Source: an uncultured Desulfovibrio sp.
Lineage (GTDB): Bacteria; Desulfobacterota; Desulfovibrionia; Desulfovibrionales; Desulfovibrionaceae
Reading direction: 5' to 3'
Assembly (NCBI RefSeq): GCF_944324525.1
Contig: NZ_CALUWS010000020.1
Coordinates: 1-49,903, forward strand
Length of the DNA stretch: 49,903 nt
The position numbers and the translations under genes are program-made. Positions 25,985-33,393 of this stretch are shown piece by piece; the first letter of the stretch is position 1; each line of letters starts with the position of its first letter. The notes under the pieces were generated by a model. The model worked only from the letters and a program-made list of their open reading frames with translations. It ran no database searches and was not told the origin of the DNA.

Positions 25985-26914
25985 TTATACGTTATGGGCC
26001 TCGGCCGTGAGCAGCAGGAGCTGCAGATGCCGTCCCACGGGGCAGCGCTCGCTGTCCGTCAGGGTGAAGCCCGCGTTGTGCAGATGTTCGGCCAGGGTAT
26101 CCTGCGCAAAGCCCAGCCAGCGATCCCCGTAGCGGCTGCGCATGGTCTCGTCGTTATGGCGCAGGAAGTCCGCCACGAAAAGCCGTCCGCCCGGGGCCAG
26201 GATACGCTGGGCTTCGGCCAGCGCGCCCGCCGGTTCGGACAGGTGATGCAGCACCAGATTGATGCAGGCAAAATCCGCCTCATGGTCGCGCAGCGGCAGA
26301 TGATCCAGTTCGCCGATGCGCAGCGAATAACGGGCGTCGGGCACGCCTTCCCCTTCCAGACGGCGGCGGCAGATCTCCAGCATGCGGGCCGAACCGTCCA
26401 CGCCGATGACGCTTTGCGCGCGGGGCAGCAGGCGGGCCAGTACGGCCCCGGTCCCGCAACCAAGGTCCACGGCGGTGCGGCATTGTTGCGGCACTGCGGC
26501 CGCCACACGCCCGGGAAGGTCGAAATCGCCCAGCACTTCGTGGTTGAGCTCGTCCCAGTCTTCCGCAATGGCGTTGAAAAACTGCCGGGTCTTGCGGGCC
26601 CGCTCTTCCAGGATATGGGCCGCCATGCCCATATCGGCCCGCATGGCGGCATCCGCCGGCATGAAGGGCGTGATGGCCTGCAAAAAGTCGTGGGCCTGCC
26701 CTTCGGGCGTGGCCGCGTAGAACACCCAGAGCCCGTCACGCCGGGAGCAGAGCAGGCCTGCCTCGGTCAGGATCTTGAGATGGCGGGACACGCGGGACTG
26801 CCCCATATCCAGGATGCGTACAAGCTCGTTGACCGAGAGCTCGTAATGCAGCAGAATATGTATGAGACGCAGGCGCGTTTCGTCGGAAAGGGCTTTGAAA
26901 AAGGCAAGGGACAT
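25985..26914 (-). CDS. sahR: SahR-type regulator: ArsR HTH fused to SAM-methyltransferase fold
   Basis: The 309-aa protein combines an ArsR/SmtB winged helix (residues 1-75; MGQSRVSRHLKILTEAGL) with a class I methyltransferase domain (AVDLGCGTGAVLARLL, about 148-163). This architecture beside ahcY matches SahR, described in Desulfovibrio and other Proteobacteria as a repressor of methionine-cycle genes that senses S-adenosylhomocysteine. The ATG at 26914 was chosen because a TTG at 26980 would lie inside the likely promoter, although the ribosome site is weak. The methyltransferase domain is presumed to act as the ligand sensor. Confidence 0.88.
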   Translation of the reverse strand: MSLAFFKALSDETRLRLIHILLHYELSVNELVRILDMGQSRVSRHLKILTEAGLLCSRRDGLWVFYAATPEGQAHDFLQAITPFMPADAAMRADMGMAAHILEERARKTRQFFNAIAEDWDELNHEVLGDFDLPGRVAAAVPQQCRTAVDLGCGTGAVLARLLPRAQSVIGVDGSARMLEICRRRLEGEGVPDARYSLRIGELDHLPLRDHEADFACINLVLHHLSEPAGALAEAQRILAPGGRLFVADFLRHNDETMRSRYGDRWLGFAQDTLAEHLHNAGFTLTDSERCPVGRHLQLLLLTAEAHNV

Positions 26915-26970
26915 ACGTTTTTGCCGGGGTTGTCGTCCTGTTTCCGCATCCGTATCAGGATTGCCTGATG

Positions 26971-26999
26971 CAAATATCAATCTATCCGCATATAGTCAA
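26971..26999 (-). promoter_or_regulatory. Promoter and probable operator of sahR-ahcY
   Basis: Leftward TTGACT (26994-26999) is followed after 17 bp by TATTTG (26971-26976). The spacer holds ATATGCGGATAGATTGATAT, an imperfect palindrome with ATAT ends that is a candidate SahR site. Just downstream, ATCAGG-CAAT-CCTGAT is a second small palindrome. The operator role is inference. Confidence 0.5.
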
Positions 27000-27046
27000 G
27001 TAGGCAGTGCAGCATGAAACGCAGCCCACGCCGCCCGGAGGGGGCC

Positions 27047-27691
27047 ATGCCGTCCGAACCGCCGCAACGGAAAGACGGCCGCAAGATGCCGTTCCGCCCG
27101 GATGCCGCCCGACGCCGGCATGATGCGCGCGGGGCGGCCCGCTCCCCCGCCTCTCAGCAGGCCAGGGGCGACACGCCCTCCCCTTTTTTTCGCCGCAGGC
27201 GCGACCACGCGGCGGAAACGCCCTTTGACCGCCCGCCGCCCACGGCGCGCGGCGTAGGCGAGCTTTTGCCCGATGTGCTGGCCGGCATGGGGGGGGACCC
27301 GCTGCGCATGCGGCTGGTGCAGCTCTGGCGGCACTGGGAAATGGTGCTCGGCCCGGAGCTGGCCCCGCTGGCCCGGCCGCTGGGACATCATAAGGACACG
27401 CTGCTCATCGGCGCGGAGGACGGCATGCTCATGCAGGAGCTGCACCTGCAGTCCGGCGAGATCCTGGAGCGCGTCAACGCTTTCATGGAAGGGCCGTTCT
27501 TCGCGGCCGTGAAGGTGAGCCTTTGTTTCCAGCGCACGGAGCTGGACAACATCGTGGCCCCGACGCCGCGTCCCCTTCCCGCCGCGGAGCGCCCGCAGCT
27601 TACCGGCAGCGCCCTGGAAGGCATGCGGGCCGATTCGGCCGTGGCGCGCTGCTATGCCCGCTTTGTCGCCCTTTCCCGCTCCGCGACCTGA
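27047..27691 (+). CDS. DciA-like (DUF721) protein
   Basis: The C-terminal half (GVGELLPDVLAGMGGDPLRMRLVQLWRHWEMVLGPELA..., about 65-150) matches the DUF721/DciA domain. DciA proteins help load the replicative helicase in bacteria without DnaC or DnaI. The N-terminal part is basic and low complexity, which is common in the family. The ATG at 27047 has GGAGGGGG upstream and gives 214 aa; an earlier ATG at 27014 lacks a ribosome site. It is divergent from sahR, and the next gene starts 25 bp after its stop. Confidence 0.8.
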   Translation: MPSEPPQRKDGRKMPFRPDAARRRHDARGAARSPASQQARGDTPSPFFRRRRDHAAETPFDRPPPTARGVGELLPDVLAGMGGDPLRMRLVQLWRHWEMVLGPELAPLARPLGHHKDTLLIGAEDGMLMQELHLQSGEILERVNAFMEGPFFAAVKVSLCFQRTELDNIVAPTPRPLPAAERPQLTGSALEGMRADSAVARCYARFVALSRSAT

Positions 27692-27716
27692 ACGCTCAGT
27701 TTCCCCGAGGCCCCGC

Positions 27717-28775
27717 ATGAAAGCCATTGCCTTCTACCTGCCCCAGTATCACGTCATCCCCGAAAATGAAGCCATCTACGGCAAGGGCTTCACGGAATGG
27801 GACAACGTGCGCGCGGCCCGGCCGCTCTTTGCCGGGCATGAGCAGCCCCAGCTCCCGCATCCTTCCGTCGGCTTCTACGATCTGCTGGACGAAAGCTTCC
27901 TGGTGCGCCAGCATGCTCTGGCCTACCAGTTCGGCGTCACGGGCTTTTGCTATTACTATTACAATATCGCGGGCAGGCGGCTCCTGGAAAAGCCGCTGGA
28001 GATCATCCTGCGCAGCGGGGACATCCGCAACGATTTCTGCCTCTGCTGGGCGCATGTCAGCTGGTATGACAACCGGCGGGGCAGGCAGGCCGTCTTTCTG
28101 CCGCAGGTCTACGATGCCGCGCAGGCCGTCCGGCTGGCCGAGGATCTGCTGCCCTACTTCGAGCATCCCCGTCACCTGACGGTGGAGGGCAAGCCGCTCT
28201 TCCTCTTCTGGGCCCCGGAGCGTCTGCCGCATGTCCGCCTCTATGCCGATACCCTGCGCGAGGCCGCCCACAAACGGGGCTTTCCCGGCGTGTTCCTGCT
28301 GGGGGTGGAAGCCTACGCCGCCTCCCATCCCGATCAATGGGGACTGGACGGCATGCTGGAATTCGCGCCGGACTGGCGGCCCGAAAATCAGGTCTCCGGC
28401 CTGGACGAACAGCCCCGCCGCATGGACTACGCCCGCACCCTGCAGTTCATGTGCGGCAAGCCGGCGCCGCCGTACCTCCGGCTGCGCTCCACCTTCCCCG
28501 GCTGGGACAACACGCCGCGCCGGGGCCGCAACGGGCTGGCCTGCGTGGGCGCTTCTCCGGAGCTCTTCCGGGAATCGCTGACCTTCCTTGCCGCCTATAC
28601 CCGCCGCATCCTGCCGCCCGCCTTGCAGTATGTCTTCATCAACGCCTGGAACGAATGGGGCGAAGGCTGCCATATCGAACCCGACGCCCGCCACGGCTTC
28701 GCTTATCTGCGGGCGGTCATGTCCGCGCTGGCCCAAGCCGAGGCCATGCCGGCCCCTGCCGTCTCCTGCCGCTAA
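27717..28775 (+). CDS. WbsX-type glycan enzyme (GH99-like)
   Basis: The 352-aa product begins MKAIAFYLPQYHVIPENE and has GKGFTEWDNV, the aromatic GFCYYYYN, PPALQYVFINAWNEWGEG and HIEPDARHG, the hallmarks of the WbsX family. These proteins occur in O-antigen and surface-glycan loci; annotated as glycosyltransferases, they have a GH99-like TIM-barrel fold. No signal peptide is visible, so it is probably cytoplasmic. GAGG precedes the ATG at 27717. The sugar substrate is unknown. Family A repeat sequence begins at the base after its TAA. Confidence 0.87.
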   Translation: MKAIAFYLPQYHVIPENEAIYGKGFTEWDNVRAARPLFAGHEQPQLPHPSVGFYDLLDESFLVRQHALAYQFGVTGFCYYYYNIAGRRLLEKPLEIILRSGDIRNDFCLCWAHVSWYDNRRGRQAVFLPQVYDAAQAVRLAEDLLPYFEHPRHLTVEGKPLFLFWAPERLPHVRLYADTLREAAHKRGFPGVFLLGVEAYAASHPDQWGLDGMLEFAPDWRPENQVSGLDEQPRRMDYARTLQFMCGKPAPPYLRLRSTFPGWDNTPRRGRNGLACVGASPELFRESLTFLAAYTRRILPPALQYVFINAWNEWGEGCHIEPDARHGFAYLRAVMSALAQAEAMPAPAVSCR

Positions 28776-28842
28776 GGCCTGCCAGCACCATTCGTTGATT
28801 ATTTGGAGCGAGGGGTTTCCCTTCCCCCCAAACAGGCCGTAA
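28776..28842 (+). repeat. Repeat family A, short copy
   Basis: This copy begins GGCCTG directly after the stop codon and ends CAGGCC (28833-28838). Its left part resembles the 9001 leader (ATTCGTTG), and its right part is the reverse complement of the leader segment GGGGGAAGGG...CCCTCGCTC. It has no 71-bp unit. Confidence 0.65.
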
Positions 28843-28858
28843 GAGGAGGCAAGCCGGC

Positions 28859-29659
28859 TCACAAGTGCCCGCCCCGGAGCAGCTCCTCCAGCGTGTCGGC
28901 GGAAGCTTCGGGCGCGTAGCCGTCCTGCGCCCTGATCAGGGCGTCGAAGGCCTCTGTTTCCAGCGCATCAAGGCAGCAAAGCAGCGCGTTGCCGCCCTCG
29001 CAACGCAGGTTGCCCACAGCCGCCTCCACCGCTGCGTACGCTTCATCCGCGGCATGCAGGCCCAGATCGCCCCGAAAGGCCGCTCGCGCCCGCTCCGCCG
29101 CCCCACGGCCTGCATCCGCCCGGTCGCGCGTCGCGTGTGTTCTGAGGCAGGAAGCCAGCGCGAATTTTTTCAGCTGGGCCCGTGCGGCACGGCGGGCCAG
29201 GTTCGCCCGTTTCTCTCGAGGACAGACGCCCTCCCCGGCCGCACGTTCCGCCGGACGGACGGTCTCCCCAAAGGCGGCAGGCGTCTCCGGTTCATCCAGC
29301 AAGACCGCAAGATCCAGATGTTCGATAGCGTTCAGGCAGCCGATGAGGGAACAGTTTTCGCCATCCTTGCACGGCATGCGGTCGCGGACCCGCGACGCAA
29401 GAAAAGCCCGGAGACTTGCGGCCCGTACGTCGAACAGGGCCGCGTCCCTGCCGTACAGACTCTCGGCCGCCTCCGCGGCCAGCGAGGAAAGCCGCCCCGC
29501 ATGGGTATATGTGGAAAGGCAGTAGGCAAGCCCCCACTGCTTGAGGAGGCGCTGCTCCTCCCACGCCGCAGGGGAAAGCTGCCCCTCTCCGCCCGTCGCC
29601 TGTGCCGGGCCGCACCAGCAGCACAGCGCCAGGAGGGCGCAGAGCAAATGCCGTCTCAT
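28859..29659 (-). CDS. Secreted duplicated Tai4-like protein, putative immunity protein
   Basis: The 266-aa product has a signal peptide (MRRHLLCALLALCCWCGPAQA) and two similar halves. Each half has a CL motif near its start (LAYCLSTY; LASCLRTH) and a Cys-pair end (CKDGENCSLIGCLNAIE; CEGGNALLCCLDALE). The pattern resembles Tai4, the periplasmic immunity protein for type VI secretion amidase effectors, here apparently duplicated and fused. No effector or secretion gene is adjacent. The assignment rests on motif resemblance only. A G-rich site precedes the ATG at 29659. The 231 bp to the upstream gene show no other gene. Confidence 0.6.
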   Translation of the reverse strand: MRRHLLCALLALCCWCGPAQATGGEGQLSPAAWEEQRLLKQWGLAYCLSTYTHAGRLSSLAAEAAESLYGRDAALFDVRAASLRAFLASRVRDRMPCKDGENCSLIGCLNAIEHLDLAVLLDEPETPAAFGETVRPAERAAGEGVCPREKRANLARRAARAQLKKFALASCLRTHATRDRADAGRGAAERARAAFRGDLGLHAADEAYAAVEAAVGNLRCEGGNALLCCLDALETEAFDALIRAQDGYAPEASADTLEELLRGGHL

Positions 29660-29890
29660 GATCTGCCCCCTTTTCCACAAATCCGGCGCACACCGGCTTT
29701 TCTGCACGACATGGCGCTTTTCGCGATGCGCGCAGGCGTCCCGGCGCAGGGGGGTTATCCACTTTGACATTGCATACCGCCAAAACGGGAAAGCCGCTTG
29801 CCGGCAGGTGGCGGCGCAAAGGCATTGCGCTTCCCGCTTTTCGGCGGTCGCTTCTCCTCCGCCGGCAGCGCACTTTCAACGCAAAACACG

Positions 29891-30619
29891 TTACAACTTC
29901 AGGAAGACGCGGCGGACAGGCTCCCCCAGTTCGGCGGCGAACTCGGCCACAAAGTCTTCCGACAGATCCCCGACAGTATTCCAGAAGGCAAAGCCGATCT
30001 GACTGAAGCCCCAGGGCATGCTCATCTTGTAATCCCGAATCTCGGAAGCGGCCCCGCACTCGGGACAGGGAACGAGCGGATAGCCCTCCGCCGTGCACCA
30101 CGTCGCCACCATTTCCACAAACTGCTCGACGATGCTCGCGCCGCATTTGGGGCAAGTCACTTCATCAAGTCCGGCCCCCAGGCTGGTGAAAACGCCCTTG
30201 CCTTCCGCAACCACCTCGACCGCAACGCCGCCGAGCGCCCCCTTCTCTTCCAGCCAGCTTTCCACGGAAAACGGGCGGGATACGGCATCCGGCCCGCCCG
30301 ATCCGTACACCTTGAGCATGCCCTTCGGCGTCAGCTGCGGACGATCCTCAGGCCCTGTGAGATTGCCTTGCTCGCGCATCCACCGAACTTTCCCCTCTAT
30401 CCTCATTTGGTGGAATTCCAGCGGGTGCATGTGGCGAGACCCCCTGGCGGTCACCCCCCAGCCCTCTTCATTGATTATCTGGGGATGCTTGCCTTTTTTC
30501 CCCGGCTTGAGCCAGCCGTTTTTCTGCATCCAGCCGATCATGCGCCGTTCCATGTCCGTCCGCTCGGGCGCGTCGATGCGGTAACGCTCCGGCACCAGAT
30601 AGTTGGCGTAATCTCCCAT
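29891..30619 (-). CDS. Zinc-ribbon protein of unknown function, paralogue 1
   Basis: The 242-aa cytoplasmic protein begins MGDYANYLVPERYRIDAPER and has a winged-helix-like N-terminal region (RRMIGWMQKNGWL), a variable middle, and a CPKCG...CPECG pair separated by about 34 residues, likely a zinc ribbon. The end WGFSQIGFAFWNTVGDLSEDFVAEFAAELGEPV is shared with the next gene. I do not recognise a characterised family. GGGGAGA precedes the ATG. It is 57 residues longer than its paralogue because of an insertion in the middle. Confidence 0.75.
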   Translation of the reverse strand: MGDYANYLVPERYRIDAPERTDMERRMIGWMQKNGWLKPGKKGKHPQIINEEGWGVTARGSRHMHPLEFHQMRIEGKVRWMREQGNLTGPEDRPQLTPKGMLKVYGSGGPDAVSRPFSVESWLEEKGALGGVAVEVVAEGKGVFTSLGAGLDEVTCPKCGASIVEQFVEMVATWCTAEGYPLVPCPECGAASEIRDYKMSMPWGFSQIGFAFWNTVGDLSEDFVAEFAAELGEPVRRVFLKL

Positions 30620-30661
30620 ACGTTTCTCCCCTCACTTCCGGCTGATCCCCCACAAATGCCG

Positions 30662-31219
30662 TTAGAGCGCGACCTCGACGACACGCACCGGCTCGCCCAG
30701 CACGGCGGCGAACTCGGCCACAAATTCCTCTGTCAGATCCTCGTTCAGATTCCAGAATCCGAAACCAATCTGGCTGAAGCCCCAGACAGGCTCAAGCTGA
30801 TATGCCCGAATGTCGGACGCCTTGCCACAGACCGGACAGACCACCGGCGGCCAGTCTTCGGCCATGTACCACGCTTCCACCAGGTCATAAAAATCATCGA
30901 CGATCCCGGCCCCGCAAACCGGACAACGCGCGGATTCCAATCCGCCTTCATGATTAGTGAAGACGCCTTTTTTTTCGTGTGTCTCCACACAGAAACCGTA
31001 CGTTACCAAGTCCTCATGATCCGCATCGGCCATATGGCGCATGCCCTCCGGCGTGAATCGCCAGCCGTTGCCGTCCCCGCCCAGCACGCAGTCGCTCTTT
31101 TCCCGCGCGATCCAGCCCTTGTCCTGCAGCCAGCCGACCATACGCCGCGCCAGCTCTTCCCGTTCGGGCGCATCGACACGGCAACGCTCCGGCACCAGAT
31201 AGGTTGCGTAATCTCCCAC
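30662..31219 (-). CDS. Zinc-ribbon protein of unknown function, paralogue 2
   Basis: The 185-aa product begins at a GTG (31219) with AGGAG nine bases upstream. It is a clear paralogue of the downstream gene: start VGDYATYLVPERCRVDAPER, CPVCG...CPVCG pair, and WGFSQIGFGFWNLNEDLTEEFVAEFAAVLGEPV. The two genes are 42 bp apart and probably one operon. An AT-rich stretch at 31325-31378, unlike the surrounding DNA, probably holds the promoter. Tandem divergent paralogues next to a putative immunity protein suggest an accessory defence or immunity patch, but the function is unknown. Confidence 0.75.
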   Translation of the reverse strand: MGDYATYLVPERCRVDAPEREELARRMVGWLQDKGWIAREKSDCVLGGDGNGWRFTPEGMRHMADADHEDLVTYGFCVETHEKKGVFTNHEGGLESARCPVCGAGIVDDFYDLVEAWYMAEDWPPVVCPVCGKASDIRAYQLEPVWGFSQIGFGFWNLNEDLTEEFVAEFAAVLGEPVRVVEVAL

Positions 31220-31477
31220 AGTCGTTTCTCCTTTTTTTCTGATTGTTTCGCGTGGAACGTGCGTTGCGACTTTCCCCCGGCAAGGGGGACACGTTCCCCC
31301 CGACGGCTTGCCTTGCGGCAAAGCCGCCACACAAAAACAACTAACCAATTGATATAAATATAAAAATCACACCATCTTCTCGGATTGACGCGGCCGTCCG
31401 CAGGGGGCGCAAAGCCTGACCGCCCATACGGCTGCCCTGACGCAGCTGGATGACGGAACGAGACGCTTTTTCTTAGC

Positions 31478-31506
31478 AAAAAAGGCGGAAAAAATTCCGC
31501 CTTTTC
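31478..31506 (-). terminator. Terminator of the UDP-glucuronate decarboxylase gene
   Basis: AAGGCGGAA and TTCCGCCTT arms flank a short A/T loop, with a T run in the leftward direction. It lies 16 bp past the stop codon and could work in both directions. Confidence 0.85.
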
Positions 31507-31521
31507 ATTCGTTACCGTGCC

Positions 31522-32478
31522 TCAGGCCAGTCCGGCCCTGAGCTGCCCTTCAAAATAGGCAATGGTCTTTTTCAACCCCTCTTCCAGCGCTATCCGCGGT
31601 TCCCAGCCCAGCAGCTCACGGGCCAGGCTGATATCGGGACGGCGCTGCTTGGGATCGTCCCCCGGCAGAGGCTCGTAGGCAATCTTCGAAGCGCTGCCGG
31701 TAAGCTCCACGACCTTCTCGGCCAGTTCACGGATGGTGAACTCTCCGGGATTGCCCATATTGACCGGGCCGGTCACCTCGTCCGGCGAGGCCATGAGGCG
31801 GCACATGCACTCAATAAGGTCATCCACATAGCAGAACGAACGCGTCTGGCTGCCGTCGCCGTAAATGGTGATGGGCTCATTCTTCAGGGCCTGCACGATG
31901 AAGTTGGAGACCACCCGGCCGTCGTTGGGGTGCATCTTGGGGCCATAGGTATTGAAGATGCGGCCCACCTTGATCTTGAGACCGCTCTGCCGCCAATACG
32001 AGAAGAAGAGCGACTCAGCGCAGCGCTTGCCCTCGTCGTAGCAGGCGCGGATGCCGTTGGGGTTCACATGTCCCCAGTAGGACTCCGGCTGAGGATGGAC
32101 ATCGGGGTCCCCGTACACCTCGCTGGTGGAGGCCTGGAAAATGCGGGCCCTGAGGCGCTTGGCCAGGCCCAGCATGTTGATGGCCCCGTGGACGCAGGTC
32201 TTGATGGTCTGCACAGGGTCATGCTGGTAGTGGATGGGCGAAGCGGGACAGGCCAGATTGTAGATCTCGTCCACTTCCACGAACAGCGGGAAGGTCACGT
32301 CATGGCGCATCAGCTCAAAACGCCGGTTATCCATGAGCTCTTCCACATTGGCGCGGGCACTGGAAAAAAAGTTGTCCACGCAGAGGACTTCATGTCCCTC
32401 ATCCAGCAGACGCGCGCACAGATGCGACCCCAGAAAGCCCGAACCGCCCGTCACAAGAATCCTTTTCCGCAAATGCAT
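31522..32478 (-). CDS. UDP-glucuronate decarboxylase-like NAD-dependent epimerase
   Basis: The 318-aa SDR protein has the NAD-binding [10 protein letters not shown], the active-site triad region [10 protein letters not shown] and the catalytic YDEGKR in [12 protein letters not shown], plus [13 protein letters not shown] and [12 protein letters not shown]. This pattern matches UXS-type enzymes that oxidise and decarboxylate UDP-glucuronate to UDP-xylose. The product would feed surface-glycan synthesis, which fits the glycosyltransferases nearby. The ATG at 32478 starts the conserved domain; GGAGGT is about 13 bases upstream. The 460 bp upstream to the next repeat show no gene. Confidence 0.9.
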   Translation of the reverse strand: MHLRKRILVTGGSGFLGSHLCARLLDEGHEVLCVDNFFSSARANVEELMDNRRFELMRHDVTFPLFVEVDEIYNLACPASPIHYQHDPVQTIKTCVHGAINMLGLAKRLRARIFQASTSEVYGDPDVHPQPESYWGHVNPNGIRACYDEGKRCAESLFFSYWRQSGLKIKVGRIFNTYGPKMHPNDGRVVSNFIVQALKNEPITIYGDGSQTRSFCYVDDLIECMCRLMASPDEVTGPVNMGNPGEFTIRELAEKVVELTGSASKIAYEPLPGDDPKQRRPDISLARELLGWEPRIALEEGLKKTIAYFEGQLRAGLA

Positions 32479-32941
32479 GGCTTGCGCTGACCTCCAAAAA
32501 CGTATCTCTGTTCCATACCCTGAATGAGCACAGGATGCAAACGCGGCGGCGGGCTTGCGGCGGCGAGGCAGGGCGTTTTCGCTTTTCTTTTTGTATCGCG
32601 CCAGCTGGCGGCTTCGGCCCGGCATCCGGTCTTGGTCGCCTGCGCGGCGGGCGGCAGGGGACAGGGGCTTGCCAGCCCCTTGCCCCCTACGCCCCCTACC
32701 CCGCCTTGGGACAGCCTGCCGTCACGGGCTGCATGCGGCCGAGAGGCCTCCCCCTGCTCTCCTCTCTGCCGCGCGTCATACGGCATCGCCCTCCCGCCGT
32801 CCCGCACCCCGCGGGACGAGCGTCCGGGCGGCGTCGGAGCTTCCGCGCCTTGGGCGCGGCGATCTCCTCCGCGCCATGACGCGCTTGCTCCATCAAACAG
32901 GATAATGAGAAGCTCTCAGGGCCACGGGCAGCACGTTGCTT
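32479..32941. other. Gene-free GC-rich stretch
   Basis: No coding sequence with good codon pattern or ribosome site is seen on either strand. A GGGGCTTGCCAGCCCC hairpin lies at about 32663-32679. The promoter for the leftward decarboxylase is presumably in this stretch but is not obvious. Confidence 0.5.
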
Positions 32942-33087
32942 AGAGCGTTTCACCTTTGAAAAAGGTGAAACGCGAGGCGGCGGCACAGCGCCGCCCGGCC
33001 CAAAGTGAGCGGAAAAACCGCGTTTTTTCCGCGAAACGCCAGGCCGTATGGTTTGGAACGCGCAGCGTTTCAAACGGAAAATGCTCT
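32942..33087 (+). repeat. Repeat family B, copy 7 (best preserved)
   Basis: The most regular copy, with AGAGCGTTT at the left and AAATGCTCT at the right. The four hairpins in order are CGTTTCACCTTTG/AAAGGTGAAACG, GGCGGC/GCCGCC, GCGGAAAAA/TTTTTCCGC and GTTTGGAACGC/GCGTTTCAAAC. Bases 33088-33288 downstream show no gene. Confidence 0.93.
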
Positions 33088-33288
33088 AAAGACTGATGCA
33101 AGAGGATTCCACCTGATGCGCCGTCGCAAAGGCTGACGGACAAGCGGATAGAGAGGCAGAGGACGACAAGGTGACGGGACGACATTTTTTATGATGCCGT
33201 CGGGGGACCGGCGGACGGGCGTCGCCTTGCGAGACAAGCAGGCCGCGCATCGACCTGGCAAAAGTTTGGGGAAGGGAGAGGGGGAGCG

Positions 33289-33338
33289 CGAGGGGGAGAG
33301 GGGAACCGTTTTGAAAAACGGTTCCCCTCTCCCCCTCG
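33289..33338. repeat. 24-bp perfect inverted repeat downstream of infB
   Basis: The arms 33289-33312 and 33315-33338 are perfectly complementary around a GA centre, with the purine-rich sequence GAGGGGGAGAGGGGAACCG in one arm. There is no T run. It lies 55 bp past the infB stop; a second, smaller hairpin (CCCCCGC/GCGGGGG, about 33354-33371) is nearer. Together they probably end or protect the infB transcript. Confidence 0.7.
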
Positions 33339-33393
33339 TAACAAGCGCCTTCCCCCGCGACAGCGGGGGCGCGCCGTTCAACATCTCGACGAA

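Noticed and set aside
28859-31520. Genomic island with integrase or tRNA attachment site
   Set aside because: No integrase, flanking direct repeat or adjacent tRNA is seen; only gene content and a short AT-rich patch suggest transfer.
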